From Telopea speciosissima (taxonomy: Eukaryota > Streptophyta > Magnoliopsida > Proteales > Proteaceae), in the NCBI RefSeq assembly GCF_018873765.1, contig NW_025317353.1, forward strand, positions 372,001 through 436,000: a DNA stretch of 64,000 nt. The letters are read 5' to 3'. The notes beneath the pieces are model-generated. The model saw only the letters and a program-made list of their open reading frames with translations. It made no database searches and was not told where the DNA came from. Below, piece by piece: positions 12,651-24,246 of this stretch (the stretch's first letter is position 1; every line of letters begins with the position of its first letter). The position numbers and the translations under genes were made by a program.

Positions 12651-14513
12651 GAAGGGGTGGAGATACAGGCATAAATCCAGCGAATGAAGACTGGAGGGCA
12701 GCCCATGAGGGACAGCACATCACAGATGGAATCAAAAGCTTTGTGGAGATCGATTTTTAAGAGAGCAGCCAGGGAATGCGATTTGCGGTCGAAGCCTTTG
12801 ACGATCTCAAAGTAAAGGATGATATTGTCTACAATGCTCCAGCCGGCTATAAAGGCCGACTGATTAGGACTTACGAGGGAGGGGATGACCGCCTTGATCC
12901 GGTTGGCAAGAATTTTGGCAATGAACTTGTAAATGAGATTGCAGAGGGAGATTGGCAGAAAGTCAGTCAGGGAAGTGGCCCCGTCCTTTTTAGGGATGAG
13001 GCAGATGAAGGTTTGATTGATCTGGGCTAGCTGACCAGGCTTAAAGAAGAAATTGCGGATGGCTTTGATGATCTCTCCTCTAGTAGAGTCCCAGCATCTG
13101 AGGAAGAAGCCCATACTGAAGCCATCAGGGCCTGGAGCCTTATTGGACTTATAGGAGAGGATAGCCTGGGAGATTTCGTCATCAGTGGGGATGGCGATGA
13201 GAGAATAGGAGAGGGAGGGGGGACTGAACTTATCAATGAGAGCTGGGGGAATAGGGGAAGGGGCGGAGAGAGGGATTGAAAAGGGTGGAGAAGTAAGAGG
13301 AGGCAGCCTCTTTGATTTCAGAGGGAGAGGAGAGGGAGGACCCATCAGAAGCCAGAAGGAGGGTGATGGAATTGGAGTTGTGTCTAGCTTTAATGGAGCG
13401 GTGGAAATAGGTAGAGTTCGAGTCACCAAGTTCCAACCATTTGGAATGGGATTTCTCGCGAAGAAAGCTTTCCTCGGAGAGGGAGAGGGAGGAAAGCTTA
13501 TCGGCAAGGCGCTTCTCGTCAGCGGCTAACGTCAGATCAAGAGGGTCCGACTGAAGCTTGAATTGGACTTGAGAGAGATCGGAACGGCAGGAAGACAGCC
13601 TGGAGGGGATGTTGCCAAAGGTGGAGAGGTTCCACCTTCGGAGAACAATTTTGGTATTCCGAAGTTTGCGAGCCAGGGCTACCAGGGGGAGAGAGGGAGA
13701 AGAGACCGGGATATGCCAAGCTTTCTTGATGGTGGGCGGGTAAAGGGGATGGGAGGTCCACATATCAAAGAACTTGAAAGGTTTGTGGCCAAAAGAGGAG
13801 CAAGGCTGGAGGGAAATAAGACAAGGGCAATGGTCAGAAAGGCCTTGGACTAAGAAGGAGGCATGGGAGTGGGAAAGAGGAAAGCCATATTTCGTTGACG
13901 AGAAATCGGTCAAGCTTGCAGGCGATACGATCAGGGCCCACTCAACGGTTGTGCCAGATTAAAGGGGAACCTGACCACCGGAGATCATCAAGATCGAGAT
14001 CCTCAATGCAGTCATTGAAAGAGTTGACCCTCATGAGGTCGATGGGCCTGCCACCCAACTTCTCAAGGTGAGAGTGGACAACATTAAAATCTTCTCCTAT
14101 TCCCCAAGGGAGAGAATCCATGCCGGGCTTGAGGAGGGAGAGTCAGCCCAAAGGGGAATACGATCAATGGCTTGGTTGTTAGCATAAACCACAGTAAGAA
14201 GAAAGGGAGAGGGGGAGCTATGAAAAGAGAGGCGAAGATGGATAAACTGAGACAAAGATTGGGTAGAAGAGATATGGAGTTTGGAGGGATCCCAAAGAAC
14301 CCAGATTCGACCAGAAGGTGAGTGGATGTAATTGGAAAGGAAGGACCAGGAGGGAGCGATAGAAGCAGTGATGCGGGTGGCGTTTTCCTGGAGAACACGA
14401 TTCTCAAAGAGAGCACAGAAGGAGGAAGAGGAGGATTTGATGAAAGAATGAAGCTCGAGATGCTTGGCCAAGGAATTGAGGCCACGGACATTCCAGATAA
14501 AGCCAGACAACAT
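12651..14513 (-). mobile_element. LINE 1, ORF2 5' part: endonuclease and reverse transcriptase
   Basis: Reading on the minus strand from 14513, the apurinic-type endonuclease starts IWNVRGLNSLAKHLE and continues, after frameshifts, to the SDHCPCLISL motif near 13830. The reverse transcriptase fingers and palm start near 13230: NKAPGPDGFSMGFF, FICLIPKKDGA, and LLKIDLHKAFDSI. It ends YACISTP at 12651, exactly where the LTR element interrupts it; the next residues (SFSVLVNG) are found at 3761. Several frameshifts are present, so this is a dead copy. Confidence 0.88.
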
Positions 14514-15857
14514 GGGAACTAAGTGAAGGGGAGCAACTCAAACCTAGGAGGAGAGCACTTGTGTCGCCTGCGAGCATAGGCGACCGCTGGGCTACTAACT
14601 AAAGGCCTGCGAGAGGGGAGGGGCAGCGCTACCCCAGGAAGGAAAGGGTGGAATCTAGCAGATAAGGCCAGCTGGCTAGAGGGAGGGGGACGAAGGAGAG
14701 ACAGGGGGAAGCTAAGGGGACTCAAAAGGAGAAATGAGGGGTTCCAAGGTAGATCGAGAGAGGGTTGGGTGGGAGGAGAAGGGGTAGGGAAGGGGGTTGG
14801 GGTAGGATTTTTGGTAAAGGTGGGCTGGGGGTTGAAAGATGGGTAGGTTGTAGGTAAAAAAGGATTTGGGCTGGGTAGATGCAATTGGGCTGGGCTGGGA
14901 GTTGAGCCAAGGTGATGGGTTCAAAAGTGAGTGGGCCAAGGTATTGGGCTGAGGGTTGGAAATGGGCCGTGAAGAGGGATTTGGAAGAGGGTTGGCTGAG
15001 GAGGGTCCAAAAAGGGAGGGTAAGAGGGCAGCAGAGTCACGTGTGACGAGCCACGTGGGGGGGGGGGGTTTGGAAGGAGGGGGTAAAATTGTAAAAGCAG
15101 GTTATAAAAGGGGTGGGGGCTTAAATAACGACAAAGAGGGGGGGTTATACCTTATCACCGGACCCAAAACCTTTTCACGGGAATGGCAAAGATCCTGGCT
15201 CAAGGAACTCGCAGAGACAAAATCAGGTTCGCAGTCATCCAAAACGGTAAAGGGAGTTGCTTCGATGGGGATACCAAGCTCAGACAAATCCTCCGATCGC
15301 GATGGGAGTGGCGACAGCAGCAGGCTATCAGTGGCAACGTCATTTTCATGTTGACCGGAGCATCTGTCGAGAGAGGTTGCAGAGCCAATCTCAGAGGCCA
15401 GGCCATCAGGCGAATCAGAGAAGCCAGCAGCAGGACCTGAGGTTTCCAACAAGGAGGCTAAAATCGCCTCAGTCCTCGGAGAATCAGCGAGGTAAGTGGT
15501 GTAGAAGGCAAGCTCTCGATGTGCAAAAAGTCTCTGAGATCTGCAGAGTTGCAGGAAGTCATAGCTTCAACGTCGCAAGTGTTCAGTCCAGGGAAAGGGC
15601 CAGAAGTCAGAGGGACTTCTCTTCTCGGCCGAGAGACAGGAGGAGGAAAATCACGGGACGTCATCTAGGGCGGTTGCGCCCCCTCGTCCTACCTCTGCTA
15701 GGTGTTCTTGACAAGCCAACCGACAGAGAAGCAGTGGCGTGATTTTCCACGCCAGGGGGGCGACCAGAGGAGGAGGGGCCAACAGTTGAAGGTCTAGCAG
15801 GCTCCATCGGAAGAGATGCTGGGGTCGACGATGGAGCAGAGAGAGAACCTAGAGAAG

Positions 15858-16960
15858 CTAAATTGTTGGGTGTTCCATCGGAAGATTTGCTGAAGTCGAC
15901 GATGGAACAGAGGGAGGACCCAGAGAAACTGGAGTCGTTGAGGGAGCTAGAGCCTCTTCAGGAGCGACGATAGGAGCTTTACCTGAGCAATTGATTGAGC
16001 CATGGCCAAAGACCTTGCAATGGATGTAGTGTGGGGGGAGCCAATCATACTTCACTGGCTGTTCAAAAGAGAACCTATCTTCTTCCACGATTGTAATGGA
16101 GGAAGGAGGAGGTTGATCAACAGAGGTGTCAATGCACAGCCTCGCATACGAGAGCCTGTCCAAGCGTCTGGTGCGAGCATCAGAGTAAAGGGGATAGCCC
16201 AAGACAGAACCGATTCTGCTAAGGCTATCATGGCTCCAGTACTGAAGAGGAAGACCAGGCAGGGCAATCCACAAGGGAATGGAGCTGAGGTCAACCTTGT
16301 GGAGCTGAATGTAGGGAGTCCATTGGCGGAGGAAGATGGGCTTGGTACCAACTAGCCAGGGTGCACCATCGAGAGCTCGAGCTTTCGCCTCCTCAGAGAA
16401 GAACTTGAAGATGAAGACACCATTGTCGAGGAGGTAGGAGTCCAAAGAGCCTTGGGCTTTCCACTATTTGGTTAGGGAAGCCTTGACAATGTTGAAGGAA
16501 GGCCGAGTGCCCAGGAAGTGTCCAACAAGGCAAGACTGCCATTTGGAAATTTCAGGTGACAATATGTTGTTTGGACAGAGGGCACAGGGGGAGCCATTTT
16601 CAGATGAAGAAGGCTTAACGTAGTGAAGTGCAATGCCAGAACTCGAGGAAGGTGCAGGGGGGGTTTGCGAGATGATCGAGGCCCAGATTTTGCGGCCAGC
16701 AGGATGGAAGGGGGGAGAGGTGATGGTGGAGGGGGGAATAGTGGGGGGGGAGTGGTGGTGGTGGAGGTGGTGCAGGTGGTGAGTGGGGGAATGGTGGTGG
16801 TGGAGGGGCAGGGAGTGGAGATGGGGGAGGAGCAGGGGGTGGTGATGGCAGGGGCAGATGAGGAGGAGGTGGTGGTGGGGGAGGGGTTTGGAGTTGGAGA
16901 AGGGAGAAGGGAGGGGGAGGAGCTCATGTCATTCCTTCGGTGTCCTAACAAGATTTACTT
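15858..16960 (-). mobile_element. LINE 1, ORF1 (DUF4283 and zinc knuckle)
   Basis: Minus-strand ORF1 of the LINE. Positions 16445-15858 hold the DUF4283-type domain (LLDNGVFIFKFFSEEAKARA, ALPGLPLQYWSHDSL) and a CCHC zinc knuckle reading CKVFGHGSINC. The frame upstream (16951-16472) is rich in proline, serine and threonine. In plant L1-like elements ORF1 is a nucleic-acid-binding protein that packages element RNA. Region 14519-15850, between this and the endonuclease, is a decayed proline/serine-rich stretch of ORF1 with an overall purine-rich plus strand. Confidence 0.8.
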
Positions 16961-17469
16961 TAGCTAAAAGAGTTATTTTCCTGAAAGCAAAAGTGCTTAG
17001 ATGTTTTATTTGGGGAAGTTGTATAAGAATTGTTAAGTTGACCTGGAAATCTCTTTTAGGTGATAGTGAAGCAGGCAAGGATTACAAGCCTACGATTAAT
17101 GGGCCCTAAAGAAGATTGGATTTCCAGATCTGACGTGGAATTTCAGATCAATTCTCAATCAGATTGAAAAACAGATCTGTTTTGCTGATTTAGATCCAAA
17201 ATGACAGAGAAAGATGAAAAATCAATAGCAAGAAATGAAAGAGAGATATGAATCTGTTCACCACCAACAGAATTGTGGTTTGGCCATCAAACCATATGGA
17301 AGAGGCCTATTCTCTACCGTAAGCATATCACCTCCCATTCTATCAAAATAAGCAGTTTACATCAATATGTAGATGATTTTGGACCCTTCCCTGACCTAAT
17401 CTCAGATAGTTTGGACTAAAGGAAATATTTACACTTTTGAGGTGTCTGATTTGATTTTTTTTTATTTAT
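16961..17469. other. LINE 1 5' flank, nothing recognised
   Basis: About 500 bp between LINE ORF1 and the return of the EFR3 module near 17470. At 17073-17082 it contains AGGCAAGGAT, also found at 1573-1582 just outside the LINE 3' end, a possible 10-bp target duplication that would place the LINE 5' end near 17072. The 17083-17450 stretch has no match in the other module copies and no gene was recognised there. Confidence 0.4.
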
Positions 17470-17829
17470 TATTATTGTTATGATCCGATTTTTCATCGTT
17501 ATTCCTATCAGAAAACTGCTGTTATCAGCCTGTTTCCTCTACTTTAATAAACTCACTAGTATTTTAAAGGAAACAGTCAATCACTAGTTTACTCAGTATT
17601 CTTTTTTTTATTAAAAGAATTATATGCCATATGTTTGCCTATTATATTAGGTCTCAATAGCAGCTCTATATGAAATTTTATTTTCCAATGCTCTCTATAA
17701 GCTCTGAAGCATGATGGAACTGTGCAAATCTTTCTTTCAAATATTAATTCTGTGTTATAGTTCTCTTTTTGTATGTCTTATTTTAAGACAAGTTAAGTGC
17801 AAATTGTTCTATATTTTCTCAATTGACAG

Positions 17830-18130
17830 GTTGAAACAGCTGCGTCTGAAAGGGAGCAGTTATTGCTTGTGAAAATTTCAGAGCTTGAAGCCAGGTAGTT
17901 CATATTGTAAATCAAGTGACTGGGTTGAACCTTCTGTAGGACTTTGTGTTTGTTTGGCCAAGTGGACCAAGAATCTGAATTAATACAAGACATAAAAGTG
18001 ATTCTGACATCCTTTTACAATAGAAAAAGGAATCTTTGTTTCCTCTTATATTTTTACTTTCATTTTCCTTTGAAGTAGGATGATTAATCCAACTGATGAG
18101 GTAGCGGAGGCAAGGTTGAAATATCTGCAG
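17830..18130 (+). pseudogene. Two coiled-coil exons of an unidentified gene, copy E1
   Basis: Exon 1 (17830-17896) follows an ACAG acceptor and encodes VETAASEREQLLLVKISELE. Exon 2 (18079-18130) encodes MINPTDEVAEARLKYLQ, flanked by TAG and GTACGT. The phases agree across the intron (AG plus G gives Arg). The peptide is Glu/Leu-rich and probably coiled coil. The same pair recurs at 23751, 34062 and 50879, but those copies carry a 7-nt duplication (CTCTGAA) that breaks the frame. This copy keeps the apparently original frame. The parent gene was not recognised. Confidence 0.5.
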
Positions 18131-18407
18131 GTACGTGGTTGAGGAAGGTTCCTTCTGAGCTCTTCTAAATTGAAAGGTACCACATGATTTTGTGATAGAA
18201 ACTGACTTTCCCAGATAAGAGAGAGAGTACACATACAGATGTGTTTTCCTATCTAATTTGTAGGGTTGTCATGTTGGATGTCTTGTATCATTTTTTGAGA
18301 TAGATGCTACCTTCTTCTTAGTTGTTACATGGTGTTATAAAAACAGAGTAGTCCTACTTGTCTTTTTAACATCTAGGATAATGATGTCCTGTTGTGTAAT
18401 TTTGTAG

Positions 18408-18617
18408 ATGGGTGCTCCAAATGAACGGAAAATTGTTAAATTGTGTGAATATGCTGCCAAGAACCCCCTCCGAATTCCAAAGGTACTCCCTTCTTTCAAC
18501 ATAGTTTAACCTCCTTTCGTTATTTGCTATCAATAGCTTCTACTTGGAGGTTATTTTGGTCTCATTTTCTTTGCTGTAGATTGCGAAGCATCTTGAACAA
18601 AGGTGCTCAAAAGAGTT
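18408..18617 (+). pseudogene. EFR3-like N-terminal exons, copy E1 (lacks the MULE)
   Basis: Exon 18408-18482 encodes NERKIVKLCEYAAKNPLRIPK with a clean GT donor. The next exon starts at about 18580 (IAKHLEQRCSKEL) and is lost in a G-run at 18617. These match the N-terminal ARM-repeat region of plant EFR3-like (EFOP) proteins, which in known systems anchor the phosphatidylinositol 4-kinase alpha complex at the plasma membrane. This is the only copy in which the first exon is uninterrupted: the TTGTTAAAT site used by the MULE elsewhere is intact at 18434-18442. The usual first exon (MGVISR-type) is missing. Confidence 0.8.
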
Positions 18618-19286
18618 GGGGGGGGGGGGGATGCTTGCATCATCCCTTATCCCTTTCTCAATCATTGTTGAGAAGGGCATATAAAGTATCTTTTTTAGTA
18701 TGTTAATTTCACATGCTTTTTTTCATTGCATCGGCCTAACCTTCCTTTTCTTTGATGGGTGACCCAAAATAGTTGAGAAAATGGATATTCCATGGACGAA
18801 ATTTATGGTATGAAATATTTTGTAGCCATTACTTATAAAAAATACTCCATTATTGGTTTTCTTTCCACCATGATTATTAGTTCATATAAGGAGGTCCTAT
18901 AATGGAAGGTTCTATCAAAACTGCAGCAGCATTTTACATGGTAATATTGATGCTGTCTTGCAAACTGTGTGGTTCTGTGTCAAGTTTTTTCTTTAGCAAC
19001 TATAATAAATATCTTAATGGGAATGATTATGACAGTAAAAGTCTTATGACTGGTCCTCTGACTGTTCCTAACAGTTTGCGTGATCTGATCTTTTGGGCTT
19101 GATAATCAGTTGAGTAGGCAACTGTTTTTCAAGTACTATTTCCCTTGGACTAGTACCGACCCGTCTTGGTTTGGCATCAACAGTCCAGCTCCGTAGTCTG
19201 TGAAAACATTGCATGATTCAGTAAATTAATATTCAGGTTAATGTACTTATCTACTCTTCCTAAGTTTTCTTTTTGTTTTTTGTAGA

Positions 19287-20471
19287 TCTTCCCAGAACTA
19301 CTTTTCCTCCAACTTTTGAAAACAATGATGCATCCAGATGTTGAAGCTTGTATTGGACCACACCAGATATTTGCTATGATCCTTGTTCCATCATCTAACG
19401 ATCCCCGACATGACTTGGCATCTTCACGATCTGGGAGTCTGTATGAACCAAGGAAGTTGAAGTCCAAAACTGCATCGGAGTTTGCCTCCAGTGCTGCTCT
19501 ACTTGAAAAGCTTCGCAAGGAAAAGGGCAATGCAATAGTAGAAAAGCATGGGAATAATACTGAAGATGATTCTAAGGATAGAGAATCTGGTGATGAGAAA
19601 CAGGGCTGGGCTCGTAAAAACTCGCCTAACTTTTACTAAATAAGTTGTTCTATAATTGACAGGACAACTGGACCAGCCTGCTTAACAGAGGCAGTAAGTG
19701 CTGGAATTCATGCATTTTCTAATTATAATTTCAAGGAGTGCATAGTGATTGTTGTAATGTGGCGCACTTGTTTTCTTGCATATCAAGCAATAACCATTAT
19801 ATCTTTCCACTTTTCAAATATGCAGGTGCCAAAAATTGCTAAACTGAGGACCAAATATCCCAGTTGCTTTCTGCTTTATGGATAGAAGCCAACATTCCTG
19901 ATAACTTGCCAATTTTGAAGCTATAGCTCGTTCTTTCAACTTAACTCTTATTGCTTCACGCTTTAAGGTGAGAGCTCAATAGAATGTAGAAGTGCGACAT
20001 GTATGCTGAAATCTGTCTTGAAGTATTTAACAAGATTAATTCATTTTCTCAGTACTCATTACTGTAATGAAAACCATTGCGTTGCATTCTAATGTTTTCT
20101 AAGTATCTACAACTGAGCACTTTCCTCTATACCAGGTTTTCTTACTTAAACTTGTGGTGTTGCAGAACAACAATCAAAACATTGTTGGATTCTTTCAGCT
20201 TCAAATTTCTCTCATAAATATATCTCTGGATCCTTTTAATGGTGTTGTAATTGAAAAATCCGTAAAACACGAAAGAATGACCTCTTGAACTTGAAAGAGT
20301 TGGATTTACATGTTCTTTGACTTCTTTCTGTGATCTAATTGACTGGAACATTGCTGCCTTCATGCCAGAGGTCACTTTTTGTGTTAGCAACGGCAATGTT
20401 GATGTTTGCAACAAAGATGTATAATGTTCCGGATCCTAATGATTTGCTTATGCCAGTGGTTTCTAATCATG
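19287..20471 (+). pseudogene. EFR3-like C-terminal exons (decayed)
   Basis: Exon 19287-19693 encodes IFPELLFLQLLKTMMHPDVE, then the SNDPRHDLASSRSGSLYEPR and ALLEKLRKEK segments and ARKNSPNFY, then a TAA at 19637-19639 where family members have Lys, then ISCSIIDRTTGPACLTEA. Exon 19826 to about 19968 encodes DQISQLLSALWIEANIPDN with frameshifts on both sides. From about 20166, NQNIVGFFQLQISLINISLD is followed by LATAMLMFATKMYNVPDPND near 20380-20455. Exon order follows plant EFR3-like proteins. No other module copy here carries this C-terminal half. The premature stop and frameshifts make it a pseudogene. Confidence 0.85.
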
Positions 20472-20938
20472 TAAGTTTTCTTGTCCTGGATGGCTTTACT
20501 ATAATTATAACTTAACAGGGAGCATTATGTAACACATTCCTTACACACCTAAAGTAAAATTTTCTCATTGGGAATAGAAGGATTTTATTAATTAAAGCCA
20601 AAAAAGTACTAGTATAGAAAAATTTAAAAGATGTGATGGGGTGCATGTTGGCCACAGTAAAACCATGCAAGTATACCCACCACTAAATCAAGGGGTGACG
20701 ACCACTATACAGGGCTGTCTATGGATAACTTTGTTTGGCTAAATCATCCACATGAGATTTTGCCTACCCACCGCCATTTTCATTTCATTCAAGACTGTTT
20801 CACTGTAACTCGAACTCATCTCTATTTTCTTATTTGTTTTTAGTTTTTTGGTATTCTTTTTATTTCCTTCTCAATGCTTGGCACCTCATAACCGCTGCTC
20901 AAATTTTCCCTTATCATCCAGGACATAACTATGATATC

Positions 20939-21300
20939 TGGTTTTGTTTCATGATCTTCATCCTCGTTTACTGCACCACCATCTCGGTGGGTAATCCATT
21001 TTCTTGCTTCTTTCTCCGTTTTCTGTTGTTTACAATTTGATTATAAATAGTTGTTTGTGTTTGTGTTTACAGGAAGGCATATTAACCCAGCAGTGACGTT
21101 TGGGCTTTTCTTAGTCCATAAAGTGTCACTAATCCGAGATGTGATGTACATCGTGGCAGAGTGCTTGGGTGCAATGTATGGTGTAGGGCTATTAGAGGCC
21201 CTCCAAAAGTCTTACTATGTGCAGTATGGTGGTGGGGCGAAGTCTTAATTGGGTTTGTAGTTTTGTTCCCCCCTTTGGTAGGTGGCACAACCAGGTTTTT
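20939..21300 (+). pseudogene. PIP aquaporin pseudogene, copy 2 (internal deletion)
   Basis: The first exon piece ends near 20989 ([15 protein letters not shown]). The second exon starts at 21073 after an ACAG acceptor and reads [40 protein letters not shown] and [14 protein letters not shown]. The first NPA box is intact here. At about 21241 the sequence jumps straight to the segment equivalent to the next exon (AATTGGGTTTG), so roughly 280 bp are deleted compared with the copy at 29896. The second NPA is absent, as in all copies. Confidence 0.85.
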
Positions 21301-22058
21301 TGATCGCCTCAACAATTGAATTTCTTCCTTCTTCCACTTTTCTCTTCTTTAATTTTTAGTCAGTTCTTCGCAGTGCGCATTATAATTTGCGCTATTTTGA
21401 AGTGAAGATCGTAATCTAATCTTTAAGCATTTCATTATATGTGTGAAACTTGATAGGTTTCTTAGAACCAATTCGAGATTAAAATCCTTAGTTGACTTGG
21501 CAAGATGTATGTAAAATTGTGCGTGGTGAGTTTATGTACACGAGTCGTACAAAACTACAGTTGGCATGTATCTCTGATGTCACCTCCTCTATAAAAATAT
21601 TTTCAATTGACCATTTTTGGTTTGCTCCCTTCGAAATCAACTCTATTTCCTCTTCTCTGTCTCTTTCTTTGTTCATCAGAAGCAATATAGGAAGGATCAG
21701 ATTTTTGAAATATCGTTTTTGAAGTTGTAGAAAGGGCTGAAAAAAGATGAGATTTCTTTATATCCATTACTCTTTTCCAAGGCAAATGTGACCAAAATTA
21801 GGCTGGAGCTGTGTCCTTATAACAATGATTAACATCTATTTAGTTAGAATAATGAAGAAGCTTATTTCTATTCATGTGGTAAGCTAGGGGATTCTAACAT
21901 GTTTTAGGCTGGAGGTCATGGGTAAGAGTTTCCTTGACAATATGTGACATTTTAGAGAAACCAAGGGGTTAGACGACTGCATCAGGTGCATCATTTTTGG
22001 GTTTCCCAACTTCCACTAATGATTTGGTGGACTCCCTCGGCATCAATGGGTTTTTTTA

Positions 22059-23374
22059 GGGAAATTTACGAAACACCCCCTGAAAATGGGTCAATACTCA
22101 GATCACCCCTCATATTTGAAAATACTCAGATCAACCCCTGCATTAGAGCCCTATACTCAAATTAGACCCAACCGTTAGTTAACTGATGAAGTCAGCTAGT
22201 TAAATTTTTTGAAATCCCTAAACTACCCTTGAGAAGAGAATAATTACTATTTTACCCTTAGATCTAAAAACCCAACATGTACTCTTATTTTTTTCTTAAT
22301 TAAAATAAGGAATCGGAGAGGGAATATGGACTCCTTCTTCCCCAAATTGCTAAACCGAATGGAGTTAAGGTTTTAACAACCGCCACCGTAACGACATAAG
22401 CTTCTTCCACATGGACGGCATCATCTCCGATCAATAGTTGACCAGCAAAGTCAATGTGAAAAAGAGATTTATGAAAGTTTCAAAGAACTTGAAAATAGAT
22501 TTTATGTGGCAAACACTTTGTTTTATAAGAGAAAAGAAAATGATGGCCGGCGGCTGCAAACCAAACTAAACCTGGATTTCATATCAGAAGGCACCTCTCA
22601 AAAAGATCAATTCCTTATTGTTTTCATTTCATATTAAGAAACCGAGAACGAGAAATGCTTGTATTATTTAAGCTCTGCAGTATCAACACTACAAAACCAG
22701 ATTTCTTCCGGTTCTTGCATTAGCCAGATCATCTGCCTGCGCCAAAGGTTATCTTTGATTGACACGGCTTCCCCTTCCCCGTCACCACTGAAACCAGCAG
22801 ACCTGTTGCTTCCTTGATTAAAATCATCAAAATAAAACGTTCAAAGAGTCAGACAGTCCAATTCCCCTTCCAGTTTTTCTCTTTCACCTACCTCCATTTG
22901 AGCTGTTCCACTGGTAATAACACAGGAAATCGAAGCAGGTTTAATGGCGGAATAACCAGACTGGAATTTCTCAGTTGAAGGGAATCTGAGTATGAATGGA
23001 GGAAGAAAAGCAATACTTGTAAATGGACATTGGAGTTCGGAAACTGGGACTTGTGGAGATCAGCATTTGAGAACTGAGACGGTTGACACCACGGCCATGT
23101 TCACTCTGTTTTTGGTCCTCCTGGTCATTGTTTTTGGACCTCCTCAGGGAAGCTGAGGCAGCAGCGGCGATGCTGCCTGGGCGAAGCAGAGGCAGTGGGG
23201 TATTTTAGGTTGAAGATGAAGGAAAGGGAAGTATTGTAAATTTAATTCTAATGATTTAATACAAGGGTAAAATAGTCCTTCTACACCAATAACTAACAGC
23301 AGACTAACACCGTTAGTGAAGAGGGGGTGACCTGAGTATCCACCCATTTTCATGGGGTGTTTCATAAATTTCCC
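22059..23374. mobile_element. Non-autonomous TIR element, 1.3 kb
   Basis: Left end GGGAAATTTACGAAACACCC, and right end (reverse complement) GGGAAATTTATGAAACACCC. The inverted similarity continues inward through an ACCCATTTTC-type block. It interrupts the spacer between PIP copy 2 and EFR3 copy E2. The flanks are T/A runs, so the target duplication cannot be measured reliably. No transposase was seen. The interior, 22300-23200, shows no recognised coding sequence. Confidence 0.75.
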
Positions 23375-23750
23375 ATTTTTTATTATTATTGTTATGAGCC
23401 AAGTTCTCATCGTTATTCCTATCAGAAAACTGCTGTTATCAGCCTGTTTCTTCTTCTTTAATAAACTCACGAGTACTTTAAAGCAACAGCCGATAAGGCG
23501 ATAACTGGTTTACTCAGCATTCTTTTCCATATTAAAAAAATTATATGCCTTATGTTTGCCTATTATATTAGGTCTCAATAGCAGCTCTATGTGAAATTTT
23601 ATTTTCCGATGCTCTCTATAAGCTCTGAAGCATGATGGAACTGTTCAATTTTTTCTTTCTAATATTAATTCTGTGTTATAGTTCTTTTTATGTATGTCTC
23701 ATTTGAGGGCAAGTTAAGTGCAAATTGTTCTATATTTTCTCAATTGACAG

Positions 23751-24058
23751 GTTGAAACAGCTGCATCTGAACTCTGAAAGAGAGCAGTTATTGGTTGTGA
23801 AAATTTCAGAGCTTGAAGCCGGGTAGATCATATTGTGAATCAAATAACTGGGTTGAACCTTCTGTAGGACTTCGTGTTTGCTTGGCCAAATGGACCAAGA
23901 ATCTTAACTAATACAAGACATACAAGTGATTCTGACATCCTTTTACAAAAGAAAAAGGAATCTCTGTTTCTTGTTATATTTTTACTTTGCTTTTCCTTTG
24001 ATGTAGGATGATTAATCCTATAGAGGAGGTAGCTGAGGCGAGGTTGAAATATCTGCAG
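23751..24058 (+). pseudogene. Two coiled-coil exons, copy E2
   Basis: Equivalent of 17830-18130. Exon 1 contains the 7-nt CTCTGAA duplication that shifts its frame. Exon 2 reads MINPIEEVAEARLKYLQ before GTAAGT. Shares this defect with copies E3 and E4. Confidence 0.5.
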
Positions 24059-24246
24059 GTAAGTGGCTGAGGAAGGTTCCTTCTGAGCTCTTGTATCCTT
24101 GTTTGAGATAGACTCATCTATCTTCTTCATACATGGTGTTTATAAAAACAGCATAGTCCTACTTATCTTTTTAACATCCAGGATAATGATGTCTTGCTGT
24201 GTAATTTTTTAGAAGGGTGCTTCAAATGAACGGAAAATTGTTAAAT

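Noticed and set aside
12776..16967. Several plus-strand ORFs of 60-160 codons, Gly/Arg-rich
   Set aside because: They are shadows of the minus-strand LINE, whose Pro/Ser-rich frames give Gly/Arg-rich antisense.
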